A stretch of DNA of 64,000 nt from Cymbomonas tetramitiformis (lineage: Eukaryota; Chlorophyta; Pyramimonadophyceae; Pyramimonadales; Pyramimonadaceae): contig LGRX02033446.1 in the NCBI GenBank assembly GCA_001247695.2, forward strand, positions 1 through 64,000, in the 5' to 3' direction. Positions 13,701 to 24,266 of the stretch are shown one piece after another. Position numbers and translations under genes: made by a program. The notes under the pieces were generated by a model that searched no databases, was not told where the DNA came from, and saw only the letters and a list, made by a program, of their open reading frames with translations. Position 1 is the first letter of the stretch. Every line of letters starts with the position of its first letter.

Positions 13701-16700
13701 AGCGATAGGATGACCGTCAGATCCATTCTTATTGAAACAACGAGGCATCGGATCAACCCCAGCACAAGCACAGCAGCACCCCTGGAGAAACTTCAAGTAT
13801 TACGCAGAGCTCGCCTCCAGGCACCCGAGCCCTTCTCCAAGTTGATGATAGCCCATGGAAAGCCTCCCATGGGGGGAGGATCTGTTCAACATCATACGCC
13901 TTACTATACAGGCATGTCCCGAGCAAGTGTGCCCGAGCTGGCTCCCAGGCGGTGCCCCGAGGTGGACGCCCCCCCCGTGCCTCTCTGTGAGCCGCTGTCG
14001 CCGAACCTCGCAGCCCTGAGTGGGCTAGCATATTTGCACACACTGATCGGCATGAGATCGGCCAACAAAAGCCAGCCCACCATCATCCTAGTGGATGTGA
14101 GAAGCAAATCAAGAGCAGGGCGGGGCCGTGATAAGCTACCACAAACTCATACATATTCCCAACCCAGATGCAAAGCAGCATGGAAAGATGATACGATGTG
14201 ACCGATCATCGCCCAAAAATAGTTGGTCCCTGGGTTACGGAGTAAGCGGACCCTGCTGGCATGCCTCCCGGTGGCTCACGGTCGATGGATGGGACCCGTT
14301 GGTCCATGGTTATGCCATGAATGCAGTCACACCACACAGCATGGACACCCCATGTCAAAAAATGAAAACATGCGGGCACCTACGTGCTCCGCACAAAAAT
14401 CAAGGGAAAACACAGAACGTGGACTTCATCACCCTCTGCCTCTCCTTGCAGCAAAGGCAGACGAATCCACCGAGCTCTCCAAGAGGCAGTGCCCGCCAGA
14501 ATGGCACCACAGGGACAACCGCCTCCCAAACCCCACTTCCATCCGGCGGCCGTCCCCGTTCACAGCGACGCGCCAGTACCTCACATCCGGGCCAAAGAAC
14601 AGCTCGGTATACCCACACCTGGGATCAACGGCTTCATCACACACATCGTGACACTTATCCGGATTTCCCGGGGCTCACTAGTAGAGAACGGGCTCCCTGA
14701 GCCTCACTGGGCCACCTGAGCGCCTCTGCGCCTGCACCGCCGGCGCACTGCTGCTGCGCCTCTGGAGCCGGTTCACCCCTACCCTCCGAGCTACCCGAGC
14801 CACCTCCCAACCACCAAGCCAACGCTCAGAGCGACCCCCCTGCTCCCACCCTGCCCCAAATGTGTACTTATCCTTGGACCGACTCCTTTGGCACACCGTA
14901 GCCGCAGAAGACCGGCTGCACTATGTACCCACGCTGGAACCAAATGTGTATGTATGCTTATCTTTGCGAATCCTTTGGCACCCCGTAGCCACAGGAGACT
15001 GCACTATGTACCCACGCCAGGGATCAAAGGATTCAGCACACACTTCGGGACACTCATCCGGATTCTCCGGAGCTCACTAGTGAAGAATGGGACCCCCTAA
15101 ATGTGTATGTGTGTATGCTTATCCTTGCGAATCCTTTGGCACCCCGTAGCCACAGGAGACTGCACTATGTACCCACGCCGGGGATCAAAGGATTCAGCAC
15201 ACACAATGTGTATGTGTGTGTGTGTGTGTGTGGATTATAGTGGGTGTGGCGGGGGATGAAAATCAACCCAACCACCTGAAATAGCATGCCGAAACCTTCC
15301 ATCCCTGCACGAGCTTGCGAGAGCCTTATTCAAGGCCCACACCTCTCCGCATCTCGAATCCACCAAGGGCTCTCACCTGCCGCCGGGATGGATCGTAGTG
15401 AATGGCAGTCATCTTATTCTCGGGCCTGCAACCCCTCCCACTCCGCAGCAGCCCCCCTTCAGCGACTACCTGCTGAGGCCTCCCTGCCCCGCGCGCGCAG
15501 CAGCAGCCCTCCCATGGATGGCCCGCACGTCCAAGCCAGGAATCTACATCCGCGATCGGTGATAAATTCCTGCCCCAAGCACAAACTCACCACAAGCTCC
15601 CGCAGGCGTGAGTATCGCTAAGCCCGGAGTCTAGAGCATCACAGACTCCCATAACGGTGAGCGCGGCGGTGCTTCGAACCTCGGCATCAGCAGTTTCCTC
15701 GGCAGCAGAACGCAAGGTGGCCATTCGAAGCAGGCCGTGCCCCCAGCAAGGCGTGCAGGGCACATGGGAGGAAGCGGGTGCAGGGGACAGGGGGGAGGGG
15801 GGTACCTGTAGCTGGTCTTGTCCACGATGGTCTGGAGGCACTTGTGGTTGCGGATGTCCCAGACTTTAATGGTCTTGTCGATCCCGAGCGTCACGATCTG
15901 ATTTTCTTGCTCGATGATCAGGACGTCCTGTGCGTCCAGCCACCGCACGTTGGCACTCGCAAAGCCCTACTGCCCGGCGTGCATGTTGCCGGGGCCCTGT
16001 CATGCGTCACACAGCATGCGCAGCTCCCTCGGGGAGGGGTCCTTGCGACCACCATTTGCCGGCTCCCTGCACAAAATGGAGGAGCGGATGCTTTGGGGAC
16101 ATTCGACGACGTCACACCGAAGGTGCCCCCGCTGAGGCCACCACGCAGGCAGGTTGGACGAGTCTCCGCGGGCAGCTCTGCGACAGACGGTTCCGCGTCA
16201 CACCGAAGGTGCCCCTATTGAGGCCACCACACAGGCAGGTTGGACGAGTCTCCGCGGGCAGCTCTGCGACAGACGGTTCCGCGTCACACCGGTACTGTAC
16301 TGCATTCAGACATGACTCCTCCAACCAATCACGACCCATCATCAAGGGCAAGACGCCGCTAGGTATGCCTCCCAAGCAGCTGCTCATAGGAGGCAGCACA
16401 CACACACACACACCTGCACGCTGGCGGAGTGTCCGGTGAGCGATGCCATTGGGCGTGCCGAGAAGGGGTTCCACAGCAGCACGTGGCGGTCCATTCCTTA
16501 AGTATCACCGCACGCCCCGCGACTTCTTAGCCACAGTCGGAGGGAGAGGCGCGTCAGGCTTTTGAGCGCGGCTTTGCGCACTGAAAGCCCGCGCTCCTCA
16601 GACACAAGCGCGCAGCACTGCACTCGTCAGCTTCATCAGGCTCCGCAGCGATGACTTGCTATTATGACACCGCTTCAGGTCCCTACTGCTCATCTCCGAT

Positions 16701-19700
16701 AGCGTGCGGTGTGTCAACATCCCCCCTCCCTTACAGCCCACTGCCTAGGGTCCGTAACACGCTCCCTGCAACCCTGCATGTGGGCAAACGTAACAGGCCG
16801 CGCCATCCCTCGAGGAGGGGGAGGTGAGCACCGCAACTTGCGATGAACTTGTAGGTCTGACTCCAGTCGAACGAGTAGACCCCCTTGCTGTGCCCGACCA
16901 GGGTACGGATGGCTCCCCGCCTGCGGGCGCACGTCGGGCCCTCCCCCCAGCCAGCCATCTTGCGTGAGCTGCGTCGCGCTATGCCACAGGGGGCGGAGAC
17001 CCTGCGCACGCCACAGGGGGGCACGGAGAATGCACGAGGCGCACAGCAAAGCATTGCACACATATGCTGCAAGGAAGCTGCATCAATAGCGTCGCCATGC
17101 AGTCCCCTCGCAGCATATGCCGCAGATCAGCACTGATGTGGCGTGGTGCGAGGCGGAATGCCTTTCCCTTTGCGCCCACCCTTTGCGCCCACCCTTTGTC
17201 GCGGAGCCCCCCTCTCGCCTGCCGAATGAGTGCAGAGCCGCCGGCACAGGCCCCAGCGCAGAAGCAGATGCCCAGCACCGCACTGGAAGGGCTCCCAGCC
17301 AGGACGTTGCTGTATGACGGAGCTGCAAGGCGGCTTAGTCGGGCCTAGTCGATTAAGCCCTCGTCCTCCTCGCAGCCGGCCGCCGTAAAGATGCGCACCG
17401 TTCCACGTCCAGTAGACACAGCGTGCGGTCGAGGGAACACGAGCAGAGCGCGCTGAGATCCGCCAGGTAGCGCACTTTCTGCACCCTGCTCCATCGAGGC
17501 GCCTCCCCCCATCCCCTCCGTGAACTCCTTCGGGATTTCAGTCACCAGAGCGCTGCTACTGCCACGCGCGGGTTCCTGACGAGCCCGCAGTCCTCCCGGG
17601 GCGCGCGCAAGGTGCACGGCTCTCTCCTCGTCAGGGAGAGATCGCTCCTCAAGGGCGTGGAGTGCGGGCGTGCGCCCCCTGCGGTAGGGGGTGGGGCCAC
17701 ACACCAGTCAGTGTGCGCGGGGTTCTTCCACAGGCGGTCGATCTTCCAGTGATCGCTGTACATCTGCTTCTCCTCCTCGTCTCGCTCTGACACCGAGTAC
17801 AGCTGCACGAATCCGCCGTCATCCCCGCTGGCGAGGCGGTCCGAGCTGCTGTCCCCCTTGTTCTGCACCCAACAGTCCAGAGTCAGGGGCGTGTACTCCA
17901 ACTCGTTCAGCTTCCCCACCGTCTCCAGGCTCGTCGCATCGTAGATCTGCAGCGCGCGGTGGAATGTAGAGACCACCAGCTTGTTCTGCCATCCCAACTC
18001 CATCCCGTCCCAAGCCCCCTCGCTGTCAGGCGCTCGGGTAACAAAGGTGTGAACCCAAACCCAAAAACCAGCTTCGCGCACTCCCGGGGTGTCACCAAGC
18101 ATGTCGGGAGATAAGTGGGTGGGGCATCAGGTGGTGCAGCCTGCCGGTCAGACACCTGGTTCTTGAGCAGGCCGATGTCCGTGAGCCAGGCTCGGCCGAC
18201 GTGCACGGTGCGCAGATGAGTGAGCTCTTTTGCGGTCCAGAACCTGCTTCCACGTCAGCATCACCGTGCCGGGCACACGTGAGCGGCAGTACGCCTCTAA
18301 GGTGAAGACAGCGTCACGTCACAACAGGGACACTGCGACCACTCCGAGCAAAGCGTGCCTCACCTCACCAGCAAGACCCTGCATATGGAATCTTTTCCAG
18401 GGGGTACAGACTGCACAGAGAGTGAGAAGGGGGCCAGGAGTGCTGCACAAACAGCACAGTCCGCCCTCTCCTATCCCCACTTCTTGGCAAGGGCGAGGCG
18501 ATGTATTCGGCTCCTCAGGCCACCGGGCACGCACCTCAGAGTGCCATCTCGCGACGTAGTGGCATACTTGTCACCACTGCTCATATACAATATATGGTCT
18601 ACCATGTCTCGGTGGGCAAGTGAGTCCTGCGCCACCAACTTCCCCAGTCAGCTCGCGCCTTGCGCCGCAATCAATGGCAGCGCATGCAGCCAAACCGCAC
18701 CTTGCCCCCCTTCGTGCTTCAGGATGAGAACGACACGCCAGGACCTCCACCAGGCCCAGAGGACGCTTGGAGCATCCAGCACATCTCCGGGACTCGGGAG
18801 AAGACATTTGAAACCACTCCACGTCCTCAAAACTGGACGACATCCGGATGTGATGCTCGAAGATGCTTTCTGACTGGAGGGAACTAAAGCTCGTCCGCGT
18901 TTCCATAGTAGGCCTCGCCTGAACCCGGCTGTCAAGGGGTCTGCGTCTCCTTGGTGGGCCTCACTTCACCCTTGGTATCGGGAAGGCTCTGGGTCTCCTT
19001 GGTGGGCCTCACCTGAACACGGCTGTCAGGGGGGTCTGGGTCTTCCACGTACTCTGCGTGAGAATCGCTCTCCTGCATGCTTTGCTTGCCCTGCAGCGAG
19101 TGCGCCACAAACCGATGCCCATGCTCCCTTTTCCCGGGTTTCGACATCGTTCAGCCGGCCGAGCTGCTCTCACACCCGCCGACAGCTAGTGCTTGCCTAT
19201 GCTGCGCTCTGGCTCGCCACCTCTCCACTTTCTTTACGGTGCGGAGCCGCCCATCCTGCCCCCCGAAACCCGCGTCTCCGGATTCCCAGCACTGATCGAC
19301 TGCCTGTGTTGCGCCCCACTAGCCTAGGCCCCCGCCCACTCCCGCATCCAGTGCAGGGGACGAGGGGATGGCGACCTGGTTCTGTAGAAGCATGAACGTG
19401 GAGAACTCGTCCCAGTCTACGCGGCCATCGGCGTTGGCATCGATTTTCATGAACATCTGGCGGAGGGCCGTCTTGCTCATGTTACCCAGGATATCCGCAA
19501 ACGCTTCCACAAACTCCTCCTGATCCAGATCACCACCTGCGGTACGAAGCCCAGCGCAGCGAAAGTGGGCATGCAGGCCTTGCTGCAGAGACGACCTTGG
19601 TACACACACCCTGTTGCGCTGTTACAGGGTCAGGCGCACAGACCCACATCCCAGCGACACCCTGCAGCCGTGTTACAGGGTCAGACGCGCAGACCCGAGA

Positions 19701-20499
19701 GACCCCAGCGACACCCTGCAACGCTGTGATAAGCACAAGCCCGACAACCCAGCGACAAACGATCCAAGAGAGTGCAGAAAGAGAGGGGAATCCGGTCACA
19801 TGCTGCTCTTCCACGTTCCACAGTGTGAAGATGTGTCGGTGGCCTGCCGCCGGCGCGCCGATGGTCGGCAAAGGCAGTTGTACGCGCTCCGCAGTAGGAA
19901 GCGACGCCGGCTGCGGCCGAAGAACGGCCGGTCGTTGCTCGAGGCACTCATGTATGGTGAGAAGAGACATTGCCCAACCACACCGATCCTCCCTACGACT
20001 CTCGAAGGTCGACGAAACCTTACCGCCTGCCGCGAGCGGCAGAGTCCCCAAAACGTCACCAGCAGTGATAAAACACAAGTGACGGCCGTACGGCCGTTAA
20101 GAACTTACCTCCATCGTCATCCGCCTCATCGAACGCCACCTTCAGCTGCATCAGCATCTGACACCAAGACCTCAACCCACTCGCCCGCCTCAGAAGACTG
20201 AACGTGCTAATTCGGCAGCAGCGTACGATGTTATGCCCAGTACATCCAGCCAACTGACTATCCAATGTGCAACAGCAAGCGACGCTCAGGAGTGAGCAGA
20301 CGAAGCAGATCGTGCTTCTCGAACTGCCGGCGCTGAAAGTCAGCTTGAGGCACTCTCGCGCTCCGACCATCTGTTAGGCGTCCATGCGATGGTTATTGCA
20401 TGCGGAGGAAGGCAGCGGAACCACCCCGACCTCCAAGTTGATGTTTTCCTCCAGGGTATTCCGCGGAGCGGGTTTAACTTCCTCGGATCCGTTGGACAT
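1537..20499 (-). CDS. EF-hand / WD40-repeat protein of the WDR49/WDR64 type, multi-exon gene
   Basis: This is a large host gene read from right to left. Exons I could place, in order of transcription: 20109-20157, 19376-19536, 19013-19123, 18535-18626, 18156-18243, 17705-17985, 16832-16920, 16414-16496, 15806-15966, 15377-15425, 13315-13389, 12940-13032, 12261-12373, 12042-12108, 11292-11389, about 11146-11190, 10819-10915, 9297-9468, 8839-8937, 8407-8526, 8087-8188, 7691-7855 and 1537-1723. Most junctions have GT/AG signals and keep the reading phase. The product has two N-terminal EF-hands followed by a long run of WD40 repeats, such as SRDGTLRFW, DKTIKVWD, DGTMKVWN and DGVIIIWN. This order matches the WDR49/WDR64/EFCAB8 group, which in algae includes flagellar proteins; a role as a flagellar scaffold is inferred. 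A possible start ATG is at 20499. The 5' splicing (20158-20499) and the 3' end are unresolved. The introns are full of repeats. Confidence 0.75.
1724..2597. other. intron sequence, nothing recognised
   Basis: AT-rich to mixed sequence between the last visible host exon and the DIRS-like element. I see no gene, RNA or strong repeat, apart from (GGGGAA)-like runs next to the left element repeat at about 2590. Confidence 0.5.
2598..2680 (+). repeat. left direct repeat of the DIRS-like element
   Basis: 83 bp beginning GGGAAGGGGGTACCCGGGAC and ending in CCCTTTACCT. It is repeated at 5688-5770 with two base differences. It contains internal CCCGGGAC/GTCCCGGG-type dyads. Confidence 0.85.
2775..4595 (+). 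pseudogene. DIRS-type reverse transcriptase / RNase H, frameshifted
   Basis: The first frame (2775-4025) has RT motif A in MIKVDIKSAYRHLPI, the catalytic pair in VGFLDDFWV (an F-x-DD form of the YxDD box), and RNase H acidic residues in SVDASTGTGMGG, NYLELFSVFW and LITDNT. At about 4015 the frame shifts; the next one (to about 4370) continues with VEWVPSKQNQFADALSR, the last RNase H motif. A further frame (to 4595) has IPVWPTADFYKF and a TRWPVMVFRV-like ending that resembles the segment after RNase H in DIRS elements. At least two frameshifts make the gene non-functional as read. Reverse transcription of the element RNA was its likely job. Confidence 0.8.
4607..5628 (+). pseudogene. tyrosine recombinase of the DIRS-like element, frameshifted
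   Basis: The first part (4607 to about 5320) resembles an N-terminal core-binding domain, with NTRSSYKTGGKQFCRFA and SYSTIKAYL-like text, and a catalytic-domain start at GGCFRKANV. After a frameshift near 5320 the second part (5326-5628) has the H-x-x-R box HSFRRGAATLAF and the nucleophile region AVDEYHEM. In this family the Tyr attacks DNA to integrate a circular cDNA. It follows the RT in the same orientation, as in DIRS elements. Confidence 0.8.
5688..5770 (+). repeat. right direct repeat of the DIRS-like element
   Basis: Second copy of the 83-bp repeat that starts at 2598. It lies about 60 bp after the stop of the tyrosine recombinase frame. Confidence 0.85.
5771..5924. other. spacer downstream of DIRS-like element
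   Basis: AT-rich intron sequence between the element repeat and a minisatellite. No second split repeat of the kind expected on the outer side is obvious. Confidence 0.4.
5925..6290. repeat. degenerate tandem repeat, about seven units of 45-60 bp
   Basis: The core TTCATGCACAATTGTGATCG followed by TTAGATTATGCAGACTCTG recurs near 5930, 5972, 6032, 6086, 6131, 6177 and 6229, with small indels between copies. Confidence 0.85.
6558..7596. repeat. long inverted repeat, arms about 490 bp
   Basis: The arm 6558 to about 7045 is repeated in reverse complement at about 7108-7596 around a ~60-bp centre, with only scattered differences. The same ~60-residue frames appear on opposite strands of the two arms. 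The outer junctions carry similar direct sequences (CCGGAGAG near 6540 and near 7612). This may be a foldback element or a palindromic duplication inside the host intron. I do not recognise any protein in the arms. Confidence 0.85.
7691..9468 (-). CDS. WD40 and acidic-tail exons (five) of the same gene
   Basis: Exons 9297-9468, 8839-8937, 8407-8526, 8087-8188 and 7691-7855 join in phase. The blade motifs are CGADGCVRFW, GGIK joined to VWDISKFRG across an intron, and TASTDYNITLWTID. The last exon begins IDDRVTWHSREPEP and becomes strongly acidic (Asp/Glu-rich, about residues 20-45), which marks the end of the propeller region. Its donor is GTGCGC at 7690. Confidence 0.8.
8272..8405. repeat. 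27-bp tandem repeat, about five units
   Basis: GACGAGGCGCAGCCGAGGGC with a short variable tail repeats head to tail. It lies in the host intron between exons 8407-8526 and 8087-8188. Confidence 0.85.
9638..9676. repeat. interstitial telomere-like tract
   Basis: TTTAGGGTTTTAG is followed directly by several CCCTAAA/CCCTAAAA units, so both strands of a plant/green-algal telomere repeat meet head to head in an intron. A shorter trace (AAACCCTAAAACC) occurs near 22738. Confidence 0.75.
10229..10312. repeat. 7-bp tandem repeat
   Basis: About a dozen copies of CTGGCAC in a row in a host intron, one with a TAG variant. Confidence 0.9.
10819..13389 (-). CDS. WD40 exons (seven) of the same gene, one with an apparent frame break
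   Basis: Exons 13315-13389, 12940-13032, 12261-12373, 12042-12108, 11292-11389, about 11146-11190 and 10819-10915 carry QLVTVAVRPKAWPL, NQVISGDHGSNVCVWE, LTGAHDGTMK, VWNFSNGSCLKTL, GVGWSRKVAFWED and TASYDGVIIIWNID. In exon 12940-13032 the two halves of the blade are in different frames around 13005, so a base is missing or there is a tiny unrecognised intron. The donor at 12261 reads GCGCGC, that is, a GC-AG intron. The short exon near 11146-11190 is placed only by frame and is weak. Confidence 0.7.
11634..11713. repeat. 10-bp tandem repeat
   Basis: TGGTCAAAGA is repeated about eight times with no variation that I see. Confidence 0.9.
14590..15232. repeat. intronic duplicated segments of about 100-165 bp, three to four copies
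   Basis: Segments with CACCCCGTAGCC, CACTATGTACCCACGC, GGGATCAA and CACTCATCCGGATT recur near 14610, 14895, 14975 and 15140, ending in a (TG)n run at about 15205-15232. They sit in the intron between host exons 15377-15425 and 13315-13389. Confidence 0.7.
15377..16920 (-). CDS. WD40 exons (four) of the same gene
   Basis: Exons 16832-16920, 16414-16496, 15806-15966 and 15377-15425 join in phase. They encode TLVGHSKGVYSFDWS, then MDRHVLLWNP and LTGHSASVQ, then TLGIDKTIKVWDIRNHKC, then TAIHYDPSRRQ. GH and WD dipeptides are spaced as in beta-propeller blades. The acceptor of exon 15806-15966 appears to be TAG rather than CAG. The donor of exon 16414-16496 lies in a (GT)n tract. Confidence 0.8.
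16111..16290. repeat. 86-bp tandem duplication
   Basis: GTCACACCGAAGGTGCCCC begins at 16111 and again at 16197. The two units read almost identically through GACAGACGGTTCCGC. Confidence 0.85.
17705..18626 (-). CDS. WD40 exons (three) of the same gene
   Basis: Exons 18535-18626, 18156-18243 and 17705-17985 join in phase. The first carries HRDMVDHILYMSSGDKY and ends at SRDGTL; its last codon is completed across the intron to give RFW, a normal WD repeat terminus. The third, the longest exon in the gene (281 bp), includes HRALQIYD and GDDGGFVQLYS and a charged linker. Flanking sites are a GCGCAG acceptor at 18626, a GTGTCT donor at 18156 and a GTGTGT donor at 17705. Confidence 0.8.
19376..20157 (-). 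CDS. EF-hand exons of the WD40 gene
   Basis: Exon 20109-20157 ends in a GTAAG donor, and exon 19376-19536 begins after a CCGCAG acceptor. Together they encode the calcium-binding loop DEADDDGGGDLDQEEF, so the intron cuts the first EF-hand loop in the middle. The second exon continues with another loop, DANADGRVDWDEF. The pairing of two EF-hands ahead of WD40 repeats is what points to the WDR49/WDR64 group. The junction phase (one base plus two bases of a Gly codon) fits exactly. Confidence 0.8.
19610..19730. repeat. 58-bp tandem repeat, two to three units
   Basis: GTTACAGGGTCAGRCGC, CAGACCC and CAGCGACACCCTGC repeat in the intron before the second EF-hand exon. Confidence 0.75.
20158..20499 (-). 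CDS. candidate first exon(s) of the EF-hand/WD40 gene
   Basis: An ATG at 20499-20497 opens a frame beginning MSNGSEEVKPAPRNTL that soon meets a stop. A second frame nearby contains QRRQFEKHDLLRLL, which reads like a helical EF-hand flank. I could not find a unique pair of splice sites joining these to the exon at 20109-20157, so the start of the protein is uncertain. Confidence 0.35.
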
Positions 20500-22185
20500 G
20501 CCGGCTTCGTGAATCGTCACTGAGAACGCAGTATCATAGGAAGCAAGTCAGCAGTCGAAGATGTCAGACAATACCGACAAAGACCTCAGGAGAGAGCCTA
20601 GAGGGGCCCTGATAGTGCAGGTTTCTGGAGTTGAACACATTTCTCCGACGACCAACGGTTAACCTGCACTCGTTTCTGAGGCTGCCCAGACGCTGCTGCT
20701 TTCGCACAACAATCCATATGTCTCCAGAAGTGAAGGCGAGATGGTTTACATTAGTGCGACTGATCGTTAGCGGACGACAGAGGTCCTTTGGGAACATCTT
20801 TTGAGGGAATATTCCAAAACGCATGCGTGTCACCACCGCTGCATAGCTTTGAGTACGCGTCTACGGATTATTCTCGGAGTGTTAAAATCATAACATGTCA
20901 GGCACGTATTTTGTGTGACGCAGTCCCACCTTTATCCTTCATTTCAGCTTGAATCTTCTTGGAAACCGCAGGCACGAGATGGCCAGTATACAGGGACGCT
21001 TCAGAGGTCACCGGCTGCTCTCAAGGACCTATCAAGGACCTATAGGAGGAATCCCTATAATAGTTGCTCCTTTTTACCATTAGACCATGCTTCTTGGAAA
21101 GATTACCGCTGCCAGCATGAGAAAAAATACATAAATATTTGCATTTTTTCGCGTAAGAATCTGACAGAACATCATCTGGCTCTTCTGAAGAGCAATCTTT
21201 TAGTTCTGGGAATTTTTTGTAATTGCCCCCGCTAGAGCTGAGCTAGAGCTAGTCGGGTGGCAAGGATTTTTATTCCGTTTTGGCCCGGTCGGGTGGCATC
21301 AATCGAATGTGTCACAATACCGGGTAATATGAAATATCGAATATCAATACAGTGTCCACGCGACGGTATGTTGAGTCCCGTCCTTAAATCTGGTTTGGGT
21401 AAAACGAAATTTCGTCGCATCCCCCCTTCCCCCTTCCACCCCCCAACCCCTCATCCCCCTTATAACTCCCCACATTTCCCTTTTCCCTCCCCTTATTTCC
21501 CCCTTTCTCCCCCTTTTTTTCTGACCCAACCCCCTTTTCGTTTCGGAAAATCGTGTATTTATTTTTATACCCATTCAAGATATAATAGAACGTAACCACG
21601 TTGGACGCCACGTACGCATGGGCCGTCGTGCACACAGTCGCAGACAGCCGATTTATTCATCCTTAAATCTGGTCAGACGCGATGCGACGCGACGCGACGC
21701 GACGCGACTCGCGTAATCTCAAAACCAGATTTAAGGACGGGCCTGATGTTCAAATCAATGTAACTCTTGCTCGTCTATCGTATGACAAGAGATCGGTTTT
21801 TTTCAGGTCTCGCGCTACTCTAACTCTATACTCTTGTTCCCAGAGGTTCTCCGAGGCCGAATTCGCGATCGGCGGCACGAGGTCACGTTACATCGTTTGT
21901 CTTATGGACCCCAGAAACGTTACAAACCCTAAGTATATTTTAGTCCCGCGTAAGCCATAGGAACAAGAGTAGGTCTCGCGCTGAAATGCGCTCAAGAGTC
22001 AAGACCGAACCCTGTGATTCCGCCTCAGATTCGAAGTCCCCCACCACGAACCCCCACCAAGGACCCCAAAAATAGCATTCCGCCATTGCTCTAGTATCTT
22101 GTGTTGGAAGTAGCATTGTGACTCAATGATGGAAGACGTAATATATATACATATATTAGTCAAGCCAAACAGCGGAAACAGTCAG
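20500..22185. other. intergenic stretch with low-complexity DNA
   Basis: No gene recognised. It holds a C/T-rich run (21418-21535), a (GACGC)n run near 21680, and an inverted pair GTCCTTAAATCTGG at about 21381 and CCAGATTTAAGGAC at about 21724, which could be the ends of a small foldback element. Sequence before 20880 may be the promoter side of the host gene. Confidence 0.4.
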
Positions 22186-22190
22186 ACGCT

Positions 22191-22692
22191 TTATGAAAAG
22201 GATGAAATGACTATATATACGTAACGGGTGAATATATAGGCAGTGAGACACAGAAAACACACAGGGCCGGGTGCTCGTAACGGTGATAACATAAAACTAG
22301 AGAGACAGGCATACGGACTGTCTAAATAGAGAAGGCTAACGTGACGGGGACACGGTCACGGTCACGGACACAGCCACCCCTCCACTCACCCGGCCATGGC
22401 TGCTTCTCCATCTTCTAGAGTTTTTTGCCTAGCACTTAGCTTTTTCTCTAGATGTCACCCTGCTGAAAAGTGGGTTGAGCCCCTTTGTGGGCGCGCTATA
22501 GCAGAGGGAGTAGCCCCTGGTGTTTTCACTAGCCTGCTTTGCAGGGATACCGCACTCTCAGGACTTTGTCCCCTTTGCTAGCGTAAATGTTTTATTATTA
22601 TTATTACGGGTGACACATGCCACACACACTGAGGGGTGACGCAAGGAGAAGCAGGCCCCCATACAGTGGGGGGGGAATCGGCTTCCCCGTGA
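22191..22692 (-). repeat. left terminal repeat, with an extra ~250-bp insert
   Basis: Matches 29241-29493 at both ends (TTATGAAAAGGATG at the start, CTTCCCCGTGA at the end), but contains an additional segment at about 22353-22606. Confidence 0.75.
22353..22606 (+). mobile_element. possible SINE-like insert with (TTA)n tail
   Basis: This segment is absent from the sister repeat at 29401-29409. It ends in TTTTATTATTATTATTAC, a simple tail of the kind LINE-mobilised elements carry. No clear Pol III boxes or target duplication were found, so the class is uncertain. Confidence 0.4.
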
Positions 22693-23765
22693 CACCACCT
22701 CACCCCGAAGGTGTGAGTGGTAATCCCAGAGCAAGCAAACCCTAAAACCTAAACCCAATGTCACTTAATGTCAGAGTTCAAGGGACCATTGCAGCTAGCT
22801 AACAGCTGGCAAGATGCGGTGTCACCCTGCAAGATAATTGCGGCTAAGGTCTAGACTAGTTCACTCAACATGTCGGTTGCGATGTGGCCGCGTATTCACT
22901 AAGTGGTGGCGGCGGTCTCCTCGAAGATGTCGAGGGGCATCCAGACGACGAATCAACCAACTCCTGTGCGGTGCCAAAGCCAAAAGTAGCCTGGCACCAC
23001 CAGAGCGAATGCGTCGATGAGAAGGGGTTGGGGAGGTGGAAGGTGAAAAATGCGGTAAGGGGGCGCGACTGGGCGCATTGGGAATGGCTCGAAAGGAACG
23101 ATGGTGAGGGGCGAAGTGGGCGTGGCAACATCACCACACACCACTAGATGGTGAAGAGGTGGGGTGCAAGGCGAGGGCGAAGGGAGTGGAGGGACGAAGT
23201 CGAAGGAGTCAAAGCACTCGTTGTTGATGGCGAACGCGATGGACTCGAGCTTGGTGCTTGGTGTGTAAGCACCACCAGGCACCACCAGACCACAGTCAAA
23301 GGGAAGATGTTGTCGTCGAAGCAAGTCCAGTGCAGACCGAACTGCGGCCATGCGCGCACGCTGGCGTAGCGAGGCCATGATCTCTGCGGCTGCAAAATCT
23401 GGAAGGCGCGTCGATAGGGTTTCGTGGGTGAAAGGTAATTCCTCGAAAAATTAACCAAATCAAGCGATGGAGAAGTCAAATTGGGGTGAAATTTGACGAG
23501 GAAGACGGAGGTCAAGTCAAAAACGTCGTACAGTAACTCGTATTCACTCCAGAAGGGGTGCTGCTGGTCAGAAAGTTGAGTGGACGTTTGGGTCGATGGC
23601 GATAACGTAACTTCCCGTAAAATTAACGGAATCGGACGATGTAGGGGTCAAATTAGGGTAAAATTCGACGAGGAAAACGGTGGTGACGTCAAAATCGTCG
23701 TACGGTAAACCAGTTATCCGGCAGCAGAGGCGCTGCTGGCCAGAGTGTTGAAGGACGTTGGGGAG
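22693..23765 (-). other. interior of the small LTR element
   Basis: No recognisable protein. Two degenerate copies of a ~170-bp segment lie in tandem (about 23430-23590 and 23605-23765). Read on the minus strand they share text such as VFLVEFYPNLT versus VFLVKFHPNLT, so part of this may once have been coding. Confidence 0.45.
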
Positions 23766-24266
23766 ACATGTGATACGGCGAGATATACAGGCCGTGAGTA
23801 TATTATCAATATACAAATTAACACTGCGAAGTTGGACAGCAACGCGAGTGTACGAAATAGCGGGTGATGAGTGCAGTCTCTGAATGAAGATCTGCTTGAA
23901 GCCCAACGCTTCCTCATCTTATACCTTACGTCTCCTATCATCATAGATAGTACCGCCATTGGGTTGTGAACCCGAGACGTAGGTTGAACGACCAGTATTG
24001 TGATAACGAATAGTTCGTTCATACTGTGCATGCGTGTTCCGCACATGCTTAAAGCCAAGATGGTTCTTGTTTGTATTCAAGATGTATCTTGCTTTGCCAT
24101 CTTCGAGTTCGACATACGAACTCTCGATGACAGAGTCATTCAAGTCTTTCCTTGAATAATGACAGATGATGTGACTTATCATCTGACGACAGGTACAGTC
24201 ATGGTCGACCGTACTGACGACTGTCATAATAATATATGACTCGACCGACTGTCATAATAATATATG

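Noticed and set aside
21381..21737. small transposon bounded by TTAAATCTGG inverted repeats
   Set aside because: No target duplication was found, a third copy of the same text lies between the ends (about 21662), and the interior is low-complexity.
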